From Protonemura montana (Eukaryota > Arthropoda > Insecta > Plecoptera > Nemouridae), in the NCBI GenBank assembly GCA_947568835.1, contig OX387607.1, positions 11,299,701 to 11,363,700 of the forward strand: a stretch of DNA of 64,000 nt, written 5' to 3'. Of the stretch, positions 1 to 10,121 are shown piece by piece. Each line of letters begins with the position of its first letter. The stretch's first letter is position 1. Under the pieces are notes generated by a model. That model made no database searches. It saw only the letters and a program-made list of their open reading frames with translations, and had not been told where the DNA came from. The position numbers and the translations under genes were made by a program.

Positions 1-265
1 TGTAAAATTAAAAATCGGGACGAACAAAAGCATTTATTATTATTATTTATTATTATCATTATTATCCAGTAGGATTTTTTTTACTGTAAAACTGGGCCTT
101 AATTTCGGGATGGAACCAAATTGCAAGTCCGGATATAAATGGAACCCCTCAGAGTTATATTTTTTAAGCAGATTGGCATCGATACCTCCCGAATTATGAT
201 ATCACGTTGAATCGGGCCCTTAGTTTGTTCCGATCGTTGACACGTATTGGACAAGGTAAGCTAGT
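1..265 (-). other. Probable 3' UTR of gene A with poly(A) signals
   Basis: Downstream of the gene A stop on the minus strand, AATAAA hexamers (TTTATT on the plus strand) lie at about 33-38 and 46-51, inside a TTATTA-rich run. They would give a 3' UTR of roughly 220 nt, so the transcript probably ends within this window. No coding potential seen. Confidence 0.5.
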
Positions 266-423
266 CTAATCTAAGGAGAGCTTCTTGAAGGAGCCATCTT
301 GCCCGAAAAGGTCGCCATCGACTTTGGTCAGTCTGGTCTCTCTGAGCGCCTCGTTCACCTTGCAGTGTTCCTCCTCCTCTAGGAACCAGTCTTGGTAGCC
401 GGCCAGCAGCTTGTCGGTACGCG
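266..423 (-). CDS. Gene A coding exon 6 (C-terminal tail and stop)
   Basis: 158 nt from acceptor TCCATAG to a TAG at 268-266. It encodes ARTDKLLAGYQDWFLEEEEH and ends FGQDGSFKKLSLD. The acidic W-F-L-E-E-E-E-H-C-K-V stretch and the F-G-x-x-G-S-F-K-K-L-x-x-D ending are shared with gene B, supporting homology outside the domain core. Confidence 0.9.
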
Positions 424-3400
424 CTATGGAGTGAAGGGTGCGTTTAAACATGAGGTAACTCGGCTTTGGCACAGAACTGCACATTTTAGGGGCGTAAAAT
501 TTTCAAACTAAAAAACATAGCATCACCGCCATTTTTTTAAATTTTTTTTTTAACCCTTATATTGCTTGCTTGACCTTCCCTGCGCCCCATGGAAATCACT
601 TCAGCAGTTGAACGATCATAAAAGAAAACCATTTTACATCACCAGTTGGTAAAAGGGACATAGGGACAATAGGGTAAACGGGACATAGGACTCAAAATAA
701 GGCGTTTGGCCTGCAATCCATGTCTTTATTAGAGATTTTCCTAACATTTCTGAAATTTTTTTAAAGAAGTTAATCTAACGGCGTATAAGACAAATCCATA
801 CTTGTATTTATTTTGCAGTTTAACACCATAAAGTGTGAATTAGATGAAATTTGTGCACGTTTCAATGGAAACACTGTAGCTTTAGGTAAATATTTTTACC
901 TTGCGAGCTGATACATTTCCAATTGTCAAGAAACGCTAATAAGAAAGTCACTTATCGAACTTAAATACTGAAATTGGCAAGCAAAAAATGGGTTAGTATG
1001 GTTCTAGATCAGTTAATTGTACGGCACCAAAGTTAAGCAACACTACATAGGGCCAGGCATTGGATGGGCTACCATTAGTGGGTTAAATAGCGTGCACTCT
1101 CACCGGCCAAGACGTCTACAGACTCGTCAGCGCCTCCGTACTCCTTAGGCAGTCGCTTCTTGGGCACTGCTTTGTAGAACTCGTCCATATTGTCGGCGGT
1201 GTGGAAGTTGATCTGTTGAGCAGAGGGAGTATGTAACAACATTTTAGAACATTGTTTTTAATTTGAAAACTACTTTGGAGTTTGCGCTTCTCACGGGGAA
1301 ATATCTGCCTCCTGGAGGCTTTGAAATGAGAAGAAAATGAGAATTAGAGTTGGTCGAAATAAGACTGTCGTATTTGAGCAAAAACCAGCAGAATAATTAC
1401 TCCAAAAATTCAGAAACTATGCTAATTATGTGGTATTGTTTTATCAAAGAAAATATCACATTTTTTGTCAAAGCCTTACCAGCTGTAGATGATCCTGGTT
1501 CATGAACGGTCTGATGAACATCATGATCTTGCTCATCAGTGGGGTGGAGTTGATGACGTGCATCGCTCGTAGCTTGACGGGCATCGCTTCCTGCAGAAAT
1601 CACACCACAAGTGGTTGGAGTTAAGCAACACTGCGCTGAGATTCGCACGTGGATCGGTGGCCGATAGCTTTATGCGCATGCCCACGAGTGGTGTTCGAGA
1701 GAGAGAGGCTCGTGCGACGGGAAATTTGTGAAAATTATGGAACAAAAACTACTAAATTGAATTCAATACGTAGTGATCTAGTTTGATAATACAAAGACAT
1801 CATCAAAATTTTACAAAACAATCCGAGTGGTTGCTTGGCACGTTAAGCTCAAACAACAAAACAAAAATTCACACCTGCACACATATTTTTTTTGTTCATT
1901 TACATTTTATATCCAAGAATAATTCTTTATGAAGTTAATATGAAGATCATTTTTGGAAATACTTATCATCTGTAAGTGGGAACTACTATGATGCCGTAGC
2001 CCTCACCTGCACATATCGCATGTATTTCTTCAACGCCGTCGGACTCATCTTGGTGACGTGTTGAAACTGGACGCCGGTCATGTCGTAGACAAAGACGACG
2101 CCCGGCGAGAGGGCGTCGTACCTTAGCGCGGCGTCGATCACCATGAACAACAATTTCGTTGCTACTTCCGGACTGTAGTTTGTGACGTCATAGTTGGTCA
2201 GGCGGCCCATTATGAAGGTGCACCCGTCGTCGCCTTTCTTGGACAGCGACATCACCTGGCTGCAGGGGGGAGAGCGTTTAGAGACGTGTGAAATTGGTAG
2301 GAATCTTTATATTTTTTTCATAAAGATGTAAGAAGGTATTTCGAAATTAAGTTTTACTGATTTTAGTAAGTTATTTTCACTGTTACCACGATAAAACTAA
2401 TTGGGTCGTCTTTGTCAACTTTCAACCTTATGGAAAGGACTACATTGTTTTCTTTCTCTGTCATGGTTTTCTTTTTATTTATTTTTCAATGTTAGTTTTT
2501 ACCAAATTGTGTCAGCTTAGTTGGCGCAATGCATCGAGGCTACTGCCCAAATTTAACTTATTGATAGCCAAAGGAAATTATGAGATAATCTCGCGATGAC
2601 TTAATCGACAATTTTTACTCGAGATTTTCCGGTTATTTCTGTCTGAAATCAGCATTTGAGTTAAAAAAAAACTTCACAGTCCTAGAGCTAACCTAATTGG
2701 TCCACGTCAAACGAGTGCATCGTAAGGGTCACCATAAACCGAAGACTAAAATTACCAACCGCTCTTTTTAACCCGCGAGCTCGCCGGGCGAGCGAACAAA
2801 CCACTCTCGCTACTACGCACCTCGCGCGTCGATTGTTTAGACGCACTTTCCCATTTCCCGACCATTTTCCCGGCGTCGCGTACGCGTCAGATTTCCGCCT
2901 CCTACTTTCGACGAGGAAAGAAATTGCTTTCCCCGCGCCAGGCTTTTCTGGAAACATCCAGCAATCTCCTTTTTTTAGGCCACCAGAGCTTGGAATCAGC
3001 CTCTCCCGATATATCCCGTCGCCTGTCGCAGCGAAGGGGGAATAATGGCAAAAGAAACTAGATATTTAATGGAAAATATGAGAGGTGATTTAAAAAAAAA
3101 AAAAACTAAAAATGTCTCCGCTGGCTTCGCATTTTCTTTTATTTTCGCTTTGTTGGGAGATTTCAGTAGCGAATAATGCATCTGAAAAGAGTAGCAACTG
3201 TTTTAATGGACAACTCATCGTTTATTTAACGTGCATCACGAGGCGATGGCGTCGAAGACGGGATTTGAGATTCGTGAATGACGCCGGTGACATCTGGTTT
3301 TGATTGGGAATGATGTGCGTACACACATTGACGGGACGCTTTGACAGGAAAACCTGAAGCGAACTTGATGGAAAGTGTTTGGAGCACTTCGGTTCTTTTT

Positions 3401-6400
3401 GACTCAAAAATATGTAAAAAAAATTGGATACATAATGCGAACAGCAAGAATAAGAACTGTCGTAAAGCTGCTAGAGAGCTGACATTTTATTTTCGAGCAA
3501 AATATTGGTAGTCCCTCTTTGAAGAGGTAATTTTAATTTTTAACGAACTCTTGTAGGGATTTTTTTTGATATTAAACTTTATCGTGAGGTGGCTGTTATA
3601 CTCAAGAAAATTCTGCCAAATCACTTTCTTGTATCGTGCCGTAATGTTAAGTGGCAAAAACGAGTGGCAACACATCATTTTCGAATCTCAGAGACAAAGA
3701 AGTCCTTGTACCAAGGTCTTCGAACAACGCGTTCAATTAAAGACAAGGTGCTTGATTTTAATTTGCTTTACGTTTGGTTATAAAAAAAAAATGGTTGTAT
3801 TGGTGGTCCTTAAGATTTTTCTATCATTAAAGACTAATTTTCCGTTTCAGATCGTAAATACACAAGTTTTTTGAGAGATTTTTTGACATTTTTTGAGCAC
3901 ATTGTGACGAAAATCGCAGTATCTGATTGGCTGTTACCATGGAGATTTATCTCTAGCTGGTAGTTATTTTTTTGACTGGAAGTTGCATGACTTACCCTAC
4001 GATATTTTTCTTTGCAAGCCTTTTTTACCCCATAATAAAATTAAAATTTGAACAGTTGGTACTCGTTTATTCAAATAAATAAAGTATTTGACTTTCTTCT
4101 AAATGCTAATTCTTACATTGGTACACGATTAATTGTGAATTACCGGATGTGATTGATGGAATTTTGCGATTTCAATGACAATTCCGTTGTAATTCTACAT
4201 TACTCTCCCGAATCGTAAAATGTAACATGTCATACAAACAATCAAGTAGCTTTCTTCATGCGGTTACCGTTCAACTTATTTTACAACATGATTACGAACG
4301 GTAGCAGTAATTATAATCGAAAACATATGGTACTGCGTGAGTGACCTCTGTCAGCGTTACGAATGTGTATTGCATCTACTCCCGGTGGAAGAGTGGACGG
4401 TGCGTCCTGTGGGCCGGGTTCGACCTCTAGGCGGTGGGCAAATGACAGTGATCTGCGGGCAATTTGGCCCGCGACGTGCTCTGTCGCGGTCGGGCTTTGG
4501 AAAACAAAGTATTGCACAATCGCACAACTCTCGCTTGCAGACAAGAGTGACTTGACTACAGGTTGGACCACGTTTGTCTGCAGAGTTCTTAATTTTTGCC
4601 GTGTGAACCCCTGTTTTACTTACCACTAACTAATTAAATAGAGGACCCACAAGAGCATGGGCATTTGAGGTGTTTTTTATTTCTTTTCTTATTTGGTTTG
4701 CAAAGTTTTTTGTGATTGACTTTTGCCTCTAGGCGCTGACAAGAAAAGATCAAAACTATGACCGTAAGCTATTCTTATCTCCTAAATCCCAGAGAACTGC
4801 TGCAGACAAAGTAGTTTTCAAATCGCGGAATCATGGTTTGGCAGCTTATAGGGCGATATTTCAGGAAAGTTTTATTGATTCTTCGCTTCGCGCTAATCTC
4901 ATAAACAAAACCATGAAACCTGGGAAAGGAATTCTTCCTCTTTTTTAAAGTAGTTTTTGGATTAAGAGCAACAGTAACAATGGCTAACTCGTAGGTTCTT
5001 GCAACTGTTAGACCTGCAGTGTGATCTGGTCAATTTACTTCACAGTTTTTTAATTTATAAAATACTATACCTAGTTTTATAAATGAGACCGGGGGAACTA
5101 TTCTGTAACATATTTTCAGTGGAATGGAATGGAATGAGTTGAATAAGTCAATTTTTCCAATGCTGAAAATGGGACAAATAAAGGCTTATCATTCAATTCA
5201 CAGAAAAAAGTTACAAAATAAGGGTCCAGAGCTCCTTAGCTCATACGACTGTCGAAAAATTATATTATCTGAAATATAATTTTCTGAAACCTATCCATCT
5301 TTGCAGTGTTTTTTGGTTTTTCTGGCATTTCTATAAGGGAGCTTAAACCAGCAAGCGGATGATGGAAAGGAAGCTAGACTGATCTTTGCCAAAAAGTGAT
5401 CCAGGGTAGACAACTCACACTAGCTTGCGAATCTGTTTGATCTCATTGGCGAGCGGGTCACGGTTCCGGAAGTACTCGTGGGCCCAGCATTTGATGGTGA
5501 AGTACGCGTCGATGCAGGACTTAGCCGCCTCTAGGCTGTTGTTGCAGCTGTTGAGGAAGGTTATCAGCTGCAGGTCTGCAACAGTAAACGTCGTTCAATA
5601 GAAAATTGTAGATGTGGTTGAAGATTCCATGAGGTCGGATGCTGACATGCATACACTAAGTGAGAGGTTTAGAGGCATAATTGGATTACCGATCTTGAGG
5701 GAAATGACACATTTAGGTTTTCCCACACGAGAAAGACAAAATTGCCAAAATGTTAAGAAAGAATATTTCGTATTCAGATCATATATTCCCAAAAAATGAA
5801 CTCAGAAAGAGTTTTATCCATTTCAATATTTACGGGCAGCTGCCTAAAATGTTATCCATCTCCTCAGGCAGAAATCGGAAAAAATACTTCATAATCGAGG
5901 GTGGTACATTTTTATTTGATAACACATTTTCCTTTTGGAGACGGTAAGAGTTTGCTTTGGTCAAACGGTCAAAAAACGGCTAACAGTGCATTTCTTAACG
6001 TGTCATGTTCAAAAGGGCAGAAAAAGTCGCAATAGAAAGTAGAATTGTTAAGTTTATGTTAACATGTTTATGTTTATGTTAAGATAATTGGTAATTTTGA
6101 CCAATGCAAAATGGTAATTGATTTACTTTGCCATTTCTCGCAGATTACTTTCACTTTTAATCACTCGCATTTAGTCTTCATTACAGATGCAATAATTAAT
6201 AATGACCAATTAAATTACGATATTTTAGAACACAGTTATTTTGCTGAAGATGTTTGTTATACTTAATGAACGGCCACAGGCTCCACCTACTAGCAACAAC
6301 CGTAAACATGCGTTGCCGGCCCATTCGCTCAGCAGGACTTTGCAAAAGCGCTAAAACTCTGACTAAATGTAATAATCCAATGATAGCATCCGATTTGGCG

Positions 6401-6653
6401 TCATGAGTACAAGCTCAAATGTCGAAGATTTTTCGATTGATCGACTTCAGAACATCGTCGTCGTAACAATGCGTCGTTAAACATCGTGCAAATAGTACAG
6501 AACCGACTTCAAATCTTAACACAGTATTTACTAACCTGTCACGGACGGCAGATGCCTCTGCTTCTCTAGCCACAAGCTAAGTATCTCGACGTCTTGCTTG
6601 ATGCTCGGGTGTTTCGCAAAGATGGCGCAAACATTGTCGATCTGAGGACTCAT
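266..6653 (-). CDS. Gene A: CRAL-TRIO (Sec14-like) lipid-binding protein, 6 coding exons, 301 aa
   Basis: Joined minus-strand exons are 6653-6536, 5575-5419, 2259-2007, 1590-1480, 1212-1104 and 423-266; all introns are GT-AG and the sum is 906 nt (301 codons plus TAG). The family is made of soluble carriers that hold one hydrophobic ligand in a closed pocket (CRALBP, alpha-tocopherol transfer protein, Drosophila PINTA). Residues about 1-91 form the helical CRAL-TRIO N-terminal region (LNSCNNSLEAAKSCIDAY). Residues about 92-250 form the lipid pocket, with GVVFVYDMTGVQF, the YVQEAMPVKLRAMHVIN motif and LPKEYGG. The tail ends FGQDGSFKKLSLD. Length and motif order fit a complete family member. 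Gene B upstream is a paralogue with identical intron positions and phases. The ligand and tissue are not readable from the sequence. I saw no disabling change. Confidence 0.9.
424..1103 (-). other. Gene A intron 5, with a degenerate 5S-derived fragment
   Basis: 680-nt GT-AG intron. Apart from the 5S-like fragment at about 1018-1078, which almost abuts the exon 5 donor, it is AT-rich single-copy sequence with no further exon or repeat that I can see. Confidence 0.7.
1018..1078 (+). repeat. Degenerate 5S rRNA-derived SINE fragment
   Basis: AAGTTAAGCAACACTACATA followed by CCAGGCATTGGATGGGCTAC matches the internal control region of the better copy at 7072-7268. It is short and diverged and sits 26 nt from the exon 5 donor of gene A, on the opposite strand to the gene. 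Truncated; no tail visible. Confidence 0.55.
1104..1212 (-). CDS. Gene A coding exon 5 (LPKEYGG)
   Basis: 109 nt, phase 0 in and phase 1 out, between acceptor CTCAACAG and donor GTGAGAG. It encodes INFHTADNMDEFYKAVPKKR followed by LPKEYGGADESVDVLA. L-P-K-E-Y-G-G closes the CRAL-TRIO domain in nearly all members. It is one codon shorter than gene B exon 5; the difference lies in the loop after I-x-F-H. Confidence 0.92.
1480..1590 (-). CDS. Gene A coding exon 4 (pocket motif EAMPVKL...HVIN)
   Basis: 111 nt, 37 whole codons, phase 0 at both ends. It encodes EAMPVKLRAMHVINSTPLMS and ends PFMNQDHLQL. Acceptor TTCTGCAG and donor GTAAGG are both good. A-M-P-V-K-L followed by H-V-I-N is the most diagnostic CRAL-TRIO motif of the gene and is fully canonical here. 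A 5S-rRNA-like fragment lies just outside the acceptor, at about 1614-1690. Confidence 0.92.
1614..1690 (+). repeat. Degenerate 5S rRNA-derived SINE fragment
   Basis: GAGTTAAGCAACACTGCGCT is nearly identical to the copy at 7072-7268, followed by a diverged GTGGATCGGTGGCCGATAGC in place of the usual TTGGATGGGTGACC block. It lies in intron 3 of gene A close to the exon 4 acceptor, on the opposite strand to the gene. Confidence 0.5.
2007..2259 (-). CDS. Gene A coding exon 3 (first half of the CRAL-TRIO lipid pocket)
   Basis: 253 nt between acceptor CCCTGCAG and donor GTGAGG. It reads QVMSLSKKGDDGCTFIMGRL and continues through VIDAALRYDALSPGVVFVYD and MTGVQFQHVTKMSP to MRYVQ. The run G-V-V-F-V-Y-D-M-T-G is the central strand and loop typical of CRAL-TRIO domains. 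The exon has exactly the length of its counterpart in gene B. Intron 2 upstream (2260-5418) is the longest intron of the gene. Confidence 0.92.
2260..5418 (-). other. Gene A intron 2, with two GC-rich patches
   Basis: 3.16-kb intron. Most is AT-rich. Two patches are CpG-rich: about 2,760-2,980 (TTTCCC/CGCGTCG-rich) and about 4,330-4,600. The second is open on both strands and has a B-box-like GGGTTCGACC, which hints at an old tRNA-derived insert, but no convincing A box or protein similarity was seen. No additional CRAL-TRIO exon. Confidence 0.6.
5419..5575 (-). CDS. Gene A coding exon 2 (CRAL-TRIO N-terminal helices)
   Basis: 157 nt between acceptor TTGCAG and donor GTGAGT, entering in phase 1 and leaving in phase 2. 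It encodes DLQLITFLNSCNNSLEAAKS and onward to IKQIRKLV. More than half of the residues are identical to gene B exon 2, the best block being FLNSCNNSLEAAK. This is the helical N-terminal region that precedes the lipid pocket in the family. Confidence 0.9.
5576..6535 (-). other. Gene A intron 1
   Basis: 960-nt intron, AT-rich. The only structured item is a weak trace of the SINE tail motif CAATGCGTCGTTAAACATCG near 6,466-6,485, like the 3' end of the 5S-derived SINEs at 16,066 and 50,592. Nothing else supported. Confidence 0.55.
6536..6653 (-). CDS. Gene A coding exon 1 (start codon)
   Basis: ATG is at 6653-6651 and begins MSPQIDNVCAIFAKHPS. The 39 complete codons end LEKQRHLPSVT, then one G before donor GTTAGT. 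The start was chosen because it gives a normal family N-terminus and matches gene B exon 1, which ends KQLHLPSVD. A 3' splice-like site (GGTCACAG|TTCGAG, exon side at 6675) lies 22 nt upstream of the ATG, so the first coding exon may carry only a short 5' leader spliced from a more distant non-coding exon. Confidence 0.85.
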
Positions 6654-7071
6654 CGCGGTGGCGTCGGGACTCGAACTGTGACCGACGGTGAAAATAAACT
6701 GTTGGACATTTGAAAGTGAGATTATTTAGTATTCGCACTGGGATTTTTTTAGGCGACTGTCGTTCGGAGTTTTGTTTTTCGTTCGAAGGATGTAACTTTG
6801 CCTTTCACTTGCGCTCAATCGACGACGTTTCAAATGTAAACTAAAAAAAACAAAAAACTGTTTGGTAAATAAAAACTATTGGTTGGTCCGGTTTCTAATA
6901 TTCAGTGAGTTACATACACGGTCAGACTGTGGTCATCTCTCAATAATGGCACCATATTTTCACAAAGAACACTATTTTTTTGCCAATTGTTTTGTAAACA
7001 TTAGGATCATATATTTTGTACACATATAGGTATAAACAATACTAGATAACCTAATTAAAAAGTCTCCAACA

Positions 7072-7268
7072 ACACCAAACTGTTTGGCGTGCTAGAAACT
7101 CTGAATCTCGCGATATCACCGAAGTTAAGCAACACTGCGCTGAGTCAGGTATTGGATGGGTGACCATCATACACATGACCAGTTCTGTTTGGGAGAGAGG
7201 TTGGAGGGATGCAAGTTAGTACAGCAACTTCATTCGCTTTATAATAATAATAATAATAATAATAATTT
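7072..7268 (+). mobile_element. 5S rRNA-derived SINE, short form with (ATA)n tail
   Basis: It starts CCAAACTGTTTGGCGTGC, followed by the 5S internal control region TCACCGAAGTTAAGCAAC and TTGGATGGGTGACC, then GACCAGTTCTGTTTGGGAGA, which is shared with the other copies. It ends in an ATA microsatellite (7241-7266). The 5S part corresponds to the A-box to C-box interval that promotes Pol III transcription. It lacks the long body and the GTTAAAC/AATCAATC end of the copies at 16,066 and 50,592. Confidence 0.75.
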
Positions 7269-7924
7269 ATTTATTCTTAATTGACCATTTATTAAGCAAA
7301 ATTTAAGCGGCGTTAGTGAAATCGGCCCTCAGCTCTTTATGGAAGTATTTTGCTTGTACCTAAATAAACCCCGTCAGCAAGTAATTATTCTACCACAGCA
7401 CTATAATTTTTAATTTTTAAAATATAATTATAAATTATAACAGTTTACACGCTTGGTTAAAAGACAATAATACAATAATGCAATGCTGTGAGCAGCATAA
7501 ATCATTTGGAACTCTTTCGTGTTTGGCTCTAACTGCTGATTTGAAAATAAACAAAAAGTCGTATTGGGTAGTTTTTGTGAAAACGCTTTAATGATTCTCA
7601 GAATGCAATCAGTTTATATTTTCTCCGAAACATGTTCTCAAAGATATTGGTATTTTGATGCTCACAATTTAAATTGATTCAATAATTAAACGCATATTTG
7701 TGTTTCAGTAATATCTGTATATGCGTGTACATACTGATTCTTCCACAGAAATAGCAATTAAACTCAAAATTGGTGGGTAGATGGATTAACATGTATAATG
7801 GGGCAAAAGTCACGAGCTAATTAAACATAGAAATCACTGAAATAATATCTTAAAAACCTGGTTTTTCTGAACCTGTGCAGAAAGTTACATAAATGTCGAG
7901 AATCGGTAAAATCAACTGACTCAC

Positions 7925-8206
7925 CTAAAACCTGGTTACGGCGTACAGTCTTCGTCAGCGACGTCCGTCGAATGGCATCCTCTTTGTCAGCAGCGTCCTC
8001 CAGCTACAACCCCCCCCCCCCCCCCCCCCCCCCACAGGCCACACGACGCGTGGGAAGCTAATAGCGTGCGGCATATCTCTGCTAGCGTGTCGTCGTCGGC
8101 GACCTAATGGCATGTCGCCACCATTCGCAGTCCGCCCCCGACCGAGGACGCCGTTGAGGATCTGTAGGAAGCGGAGGTGGTACTGGGGTCCGTGATAGGA
8201 TATCAA
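7925..8206 (-). other. GC-rich patch, candidate 5' non-coding exon of gene A
   Basis: On the minus strand the patch ends in a strong splice donor, TTTTAG|GTGAGT (exon side 7925). The next acceptor-like site downstream is CACAG at 6677-6676, just before the gene A start codon. The open reading frame here (8206->7955) is mostly Gly/Arg from the C tract and resembles no family I know, so a leader exon is a better guess than a protein. The exon's 5' limit is unknown. Confidence 0.25.
8010..8033. repeat. Homopolymer tract of 24 C (poly-G on minus strand)
   Basis: Uninterrupted run of 24 cytosines inside a GC-rich patch. It is one of four long G/C homopolymers in the window. Length may be unreliable because such tracts slip in replication and sequencing. 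Confidence 0.95.
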
Positions 8207-8397
8207 AATAATGGCACATGGGCGTCAACTCTTAATAAGAGCGCACTTTACGGATATTGCCTAAATACGCAGTTTTACTTTGAAGCGATACTGAAAGCTG
8301 CGCCATATTTTTTTCTTTGAAGCCATCTAATGACCCTGTAAGCCAATAGACCAGCACCACTAGGACAGTGCCAACACAGCGTGTCAAAGGATCAAGG

Positions 8398-8732
8398 AAC
8401 GGTGTCGTGTCCTTAGCACTGTTAGATAGGAGCAGGCTAACACTAAGACATATTAACACATTTAATACTGTGATAACCTCGATACCCTCCCAGGAAAAAC
8501 TAGTTTCACGACGGTGTCGTGTCCTTAGCACTGTTAGATAGGAGCAGGCTAACACTAAGACATATTAACACATTTAATACTGTGATAACCTCGATACCCT
8601 CCCAGGAAAAACTAGTTTCACGACGGTGTCGTGTCCTTAGCACTGTTAGATAGGAGCAGGCTAACACTAACACAGATTAACACATTTAATACTGTGATAA
8701 CCTCGGTACCCTCCCAGGAAAAACTAGTTTCA
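8398..8732. repeat. Minisatellite, 3 x 112 bp
   Basis: Three head-to-tail units begin GGTGTCGTGTCCTTAGCACT at 8401, 8513 and 8625, each ending near CAGGAAAAACTAGTTTCA. Units 1 and 2 look identical by eye; unit 3 differs at a few positions (AACACAG for AAGACAT, GGTACC for GATACC). Such uniformity implies recent tandem duplication or conversion. No coding frame runs through the units because 112 is not a multiple of three. Confidence 0.95.
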
Positions 8733-9518
8733 ACCTGTCATTTACCTTCTGCTAACAGGCAATGTGTCAATATGTCATAATGCAATGTGTAATGTGTCAA
8801 AGAGACCTGATCGGTGGCCGGACCTTGGTGCTGTTAAACAGAGTAGTCTGCCAGTTGGTTCACCAGGTTCACTCTTAGAACCCTTCTAGGCTAGTCTAGT
8901 TTTCTTGGCTGTCAGCAACCGCATAGTAATGAGTGAAAACAGCCTCATAATGTAAGCTAATTATCAAATTACTGCAAAACACATCCAGTCTTAAAAAACC
9001 TATAGTGTCAAGCATTGAAGGCGTTTTGTCGGCTTGATTGCCGCGTCGAGGATCGTGATAAATGTCAGAAAGTTGACACAACGCGAGCTGGGGTGGTGAC
9101 GGTGCAATCTCATTTCTCGGGACCTCTCACGTGAATGTCGAGAGGTTACTTTCATGATCAAATTGATAAGAACCTTGGCAGGAGCACAGAAAATAAACAC
9201 AGACTACCTTATCAGAAAATTATCTTTATAATTACATTTTTACATAAAAACCATTTAACGTGCATTTAGATTCTCAAGTAAGCAAGTGTGCTTAGTAATG
9301 TATTATAAATGTACACGTGCACATTCCTTGTGTCATAATTATGAGACATGCTAGCGTGCATTGCGACAATTGCATAAAACATTACCCGCTCAGATGTGGG
9401 ATTATTGGTCAAGGTCACTGAAATGATAACGAAAGAAGTCGTTTTTCGCTGCAATTTTCCCTTGTGCTGGTGCTCCAGGGGTTTCTCCAGATAAAGGCGA
9501 TAACAATTAAACAGACTA

Positions 9519-9524
9519 TTTATT
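9519..9524 (-). terminator. Candidate poly(A) signal of gene B
   Basis: AATAAA on the minus strand about 445 nt past the gene B stop codon. It is the first AATAAA I saw downstream of that stop, but no cleavage site can be demonstrated. Confidence 0.35.
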
Positions 9525-9966
9525 TGATATGGTAATTATTCTATAAGCTATGATATTTGGTGAACAAAAACCACTTACTACATAGCCTTAAATCAAGTGT
9601 TTTAGCTCTTCTTGGCAACTTAAGAACCAATCTGTGGAGAATGTGCGTCGGTCTTTTTCTTCCTGATGATTTTAATGTTAAGAATACTGTTATTTGTGTC
9701 TTTTGTAGATTTTTGCATTTTTTTTCGTGATTGAAGTACATAATATGGTCACAGATATGTCATCTGTGGTGAAATCAAAGTATGTGAACAGAAAGTAACT
9801 CTGTGGAATATTTTCAAAATAACGTTATCATGGAACATAGGAGGAACGTAACAGAGACCTTTCTGTACACAATGGAAATGCTGTAGATAAAAGCAAAGCG
9901 ATTCGTGCGGTCGCGAAGCCCGGAGAGTGGATTGACCATGAGCTAGACTCGTGGTGCCATCTGTCG

Positions 9967-10121
9967 TCAGTCAAAGTCAAGCTTTTTGAAAGAACCCTGT
10001 TGACCGAAGACGTCGCTGCCGTTCTTCATCTTGCCCTGTCGCTTTGACTCGTCCACCTTGCAGTGTTTCTCGTCCTCAATGAACCAATCTCGGTAGCTGA
10101 CGAGCTGCGCCATGGTTCGTT
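9967..10121 (-). CDS. Gene B coding exon 6 (C-terminal tail and stop)
   Basis: 155 nt from acceptor CGCCCACAG to TGA at 9969-9967. It encodes ERTMAQLVSYRDWFIEDEKH, with first codon E split G|AA, and ends FGQQGSFKKLDFD. One codon shorter than the gene A equivalent. Confidence 0.9.

Larger units (their letters stand above)
6654..9966. other. Interval between genes A and B
   Basis: It holds, in order: gene A leader and possible promoter sequence, a 5S-derived SINE (7072-7268), a GC-rich patch with a 24-base C tract (8010-8033), a 112-bp minisatellite (8398-8732) and the likely gene B 3' UTR. A minus-strand AG|GTGAGT donor at 7925/7924 could end a non-coding first exon of gene A. No third CRAL-TRIO copy or pseudogene was found here. 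Confidence 0.6.

Noticed and set aside
7115-7170. A 5S rRNA gene
   Set aside because: Only the internal control region resembles 5S rRNA; the 5' and 3' ends and the pairing of the outer stem are absent, and the same block recurs as part of a dispersed SINE.
8112-8206. A third, decayed CRAL-TRIO exon (peptide HLRFLQILNGVLG)
   Set aside because: A faint likeness to the FLNSC segment only; the surrounding residues and splice phases do not match exons of genes A or B.
8398-8732. A CRISPR array
   Set aside because: Units are contiguous 112-bp tandem copies without distinct spacers, in eukaryotic DNA.
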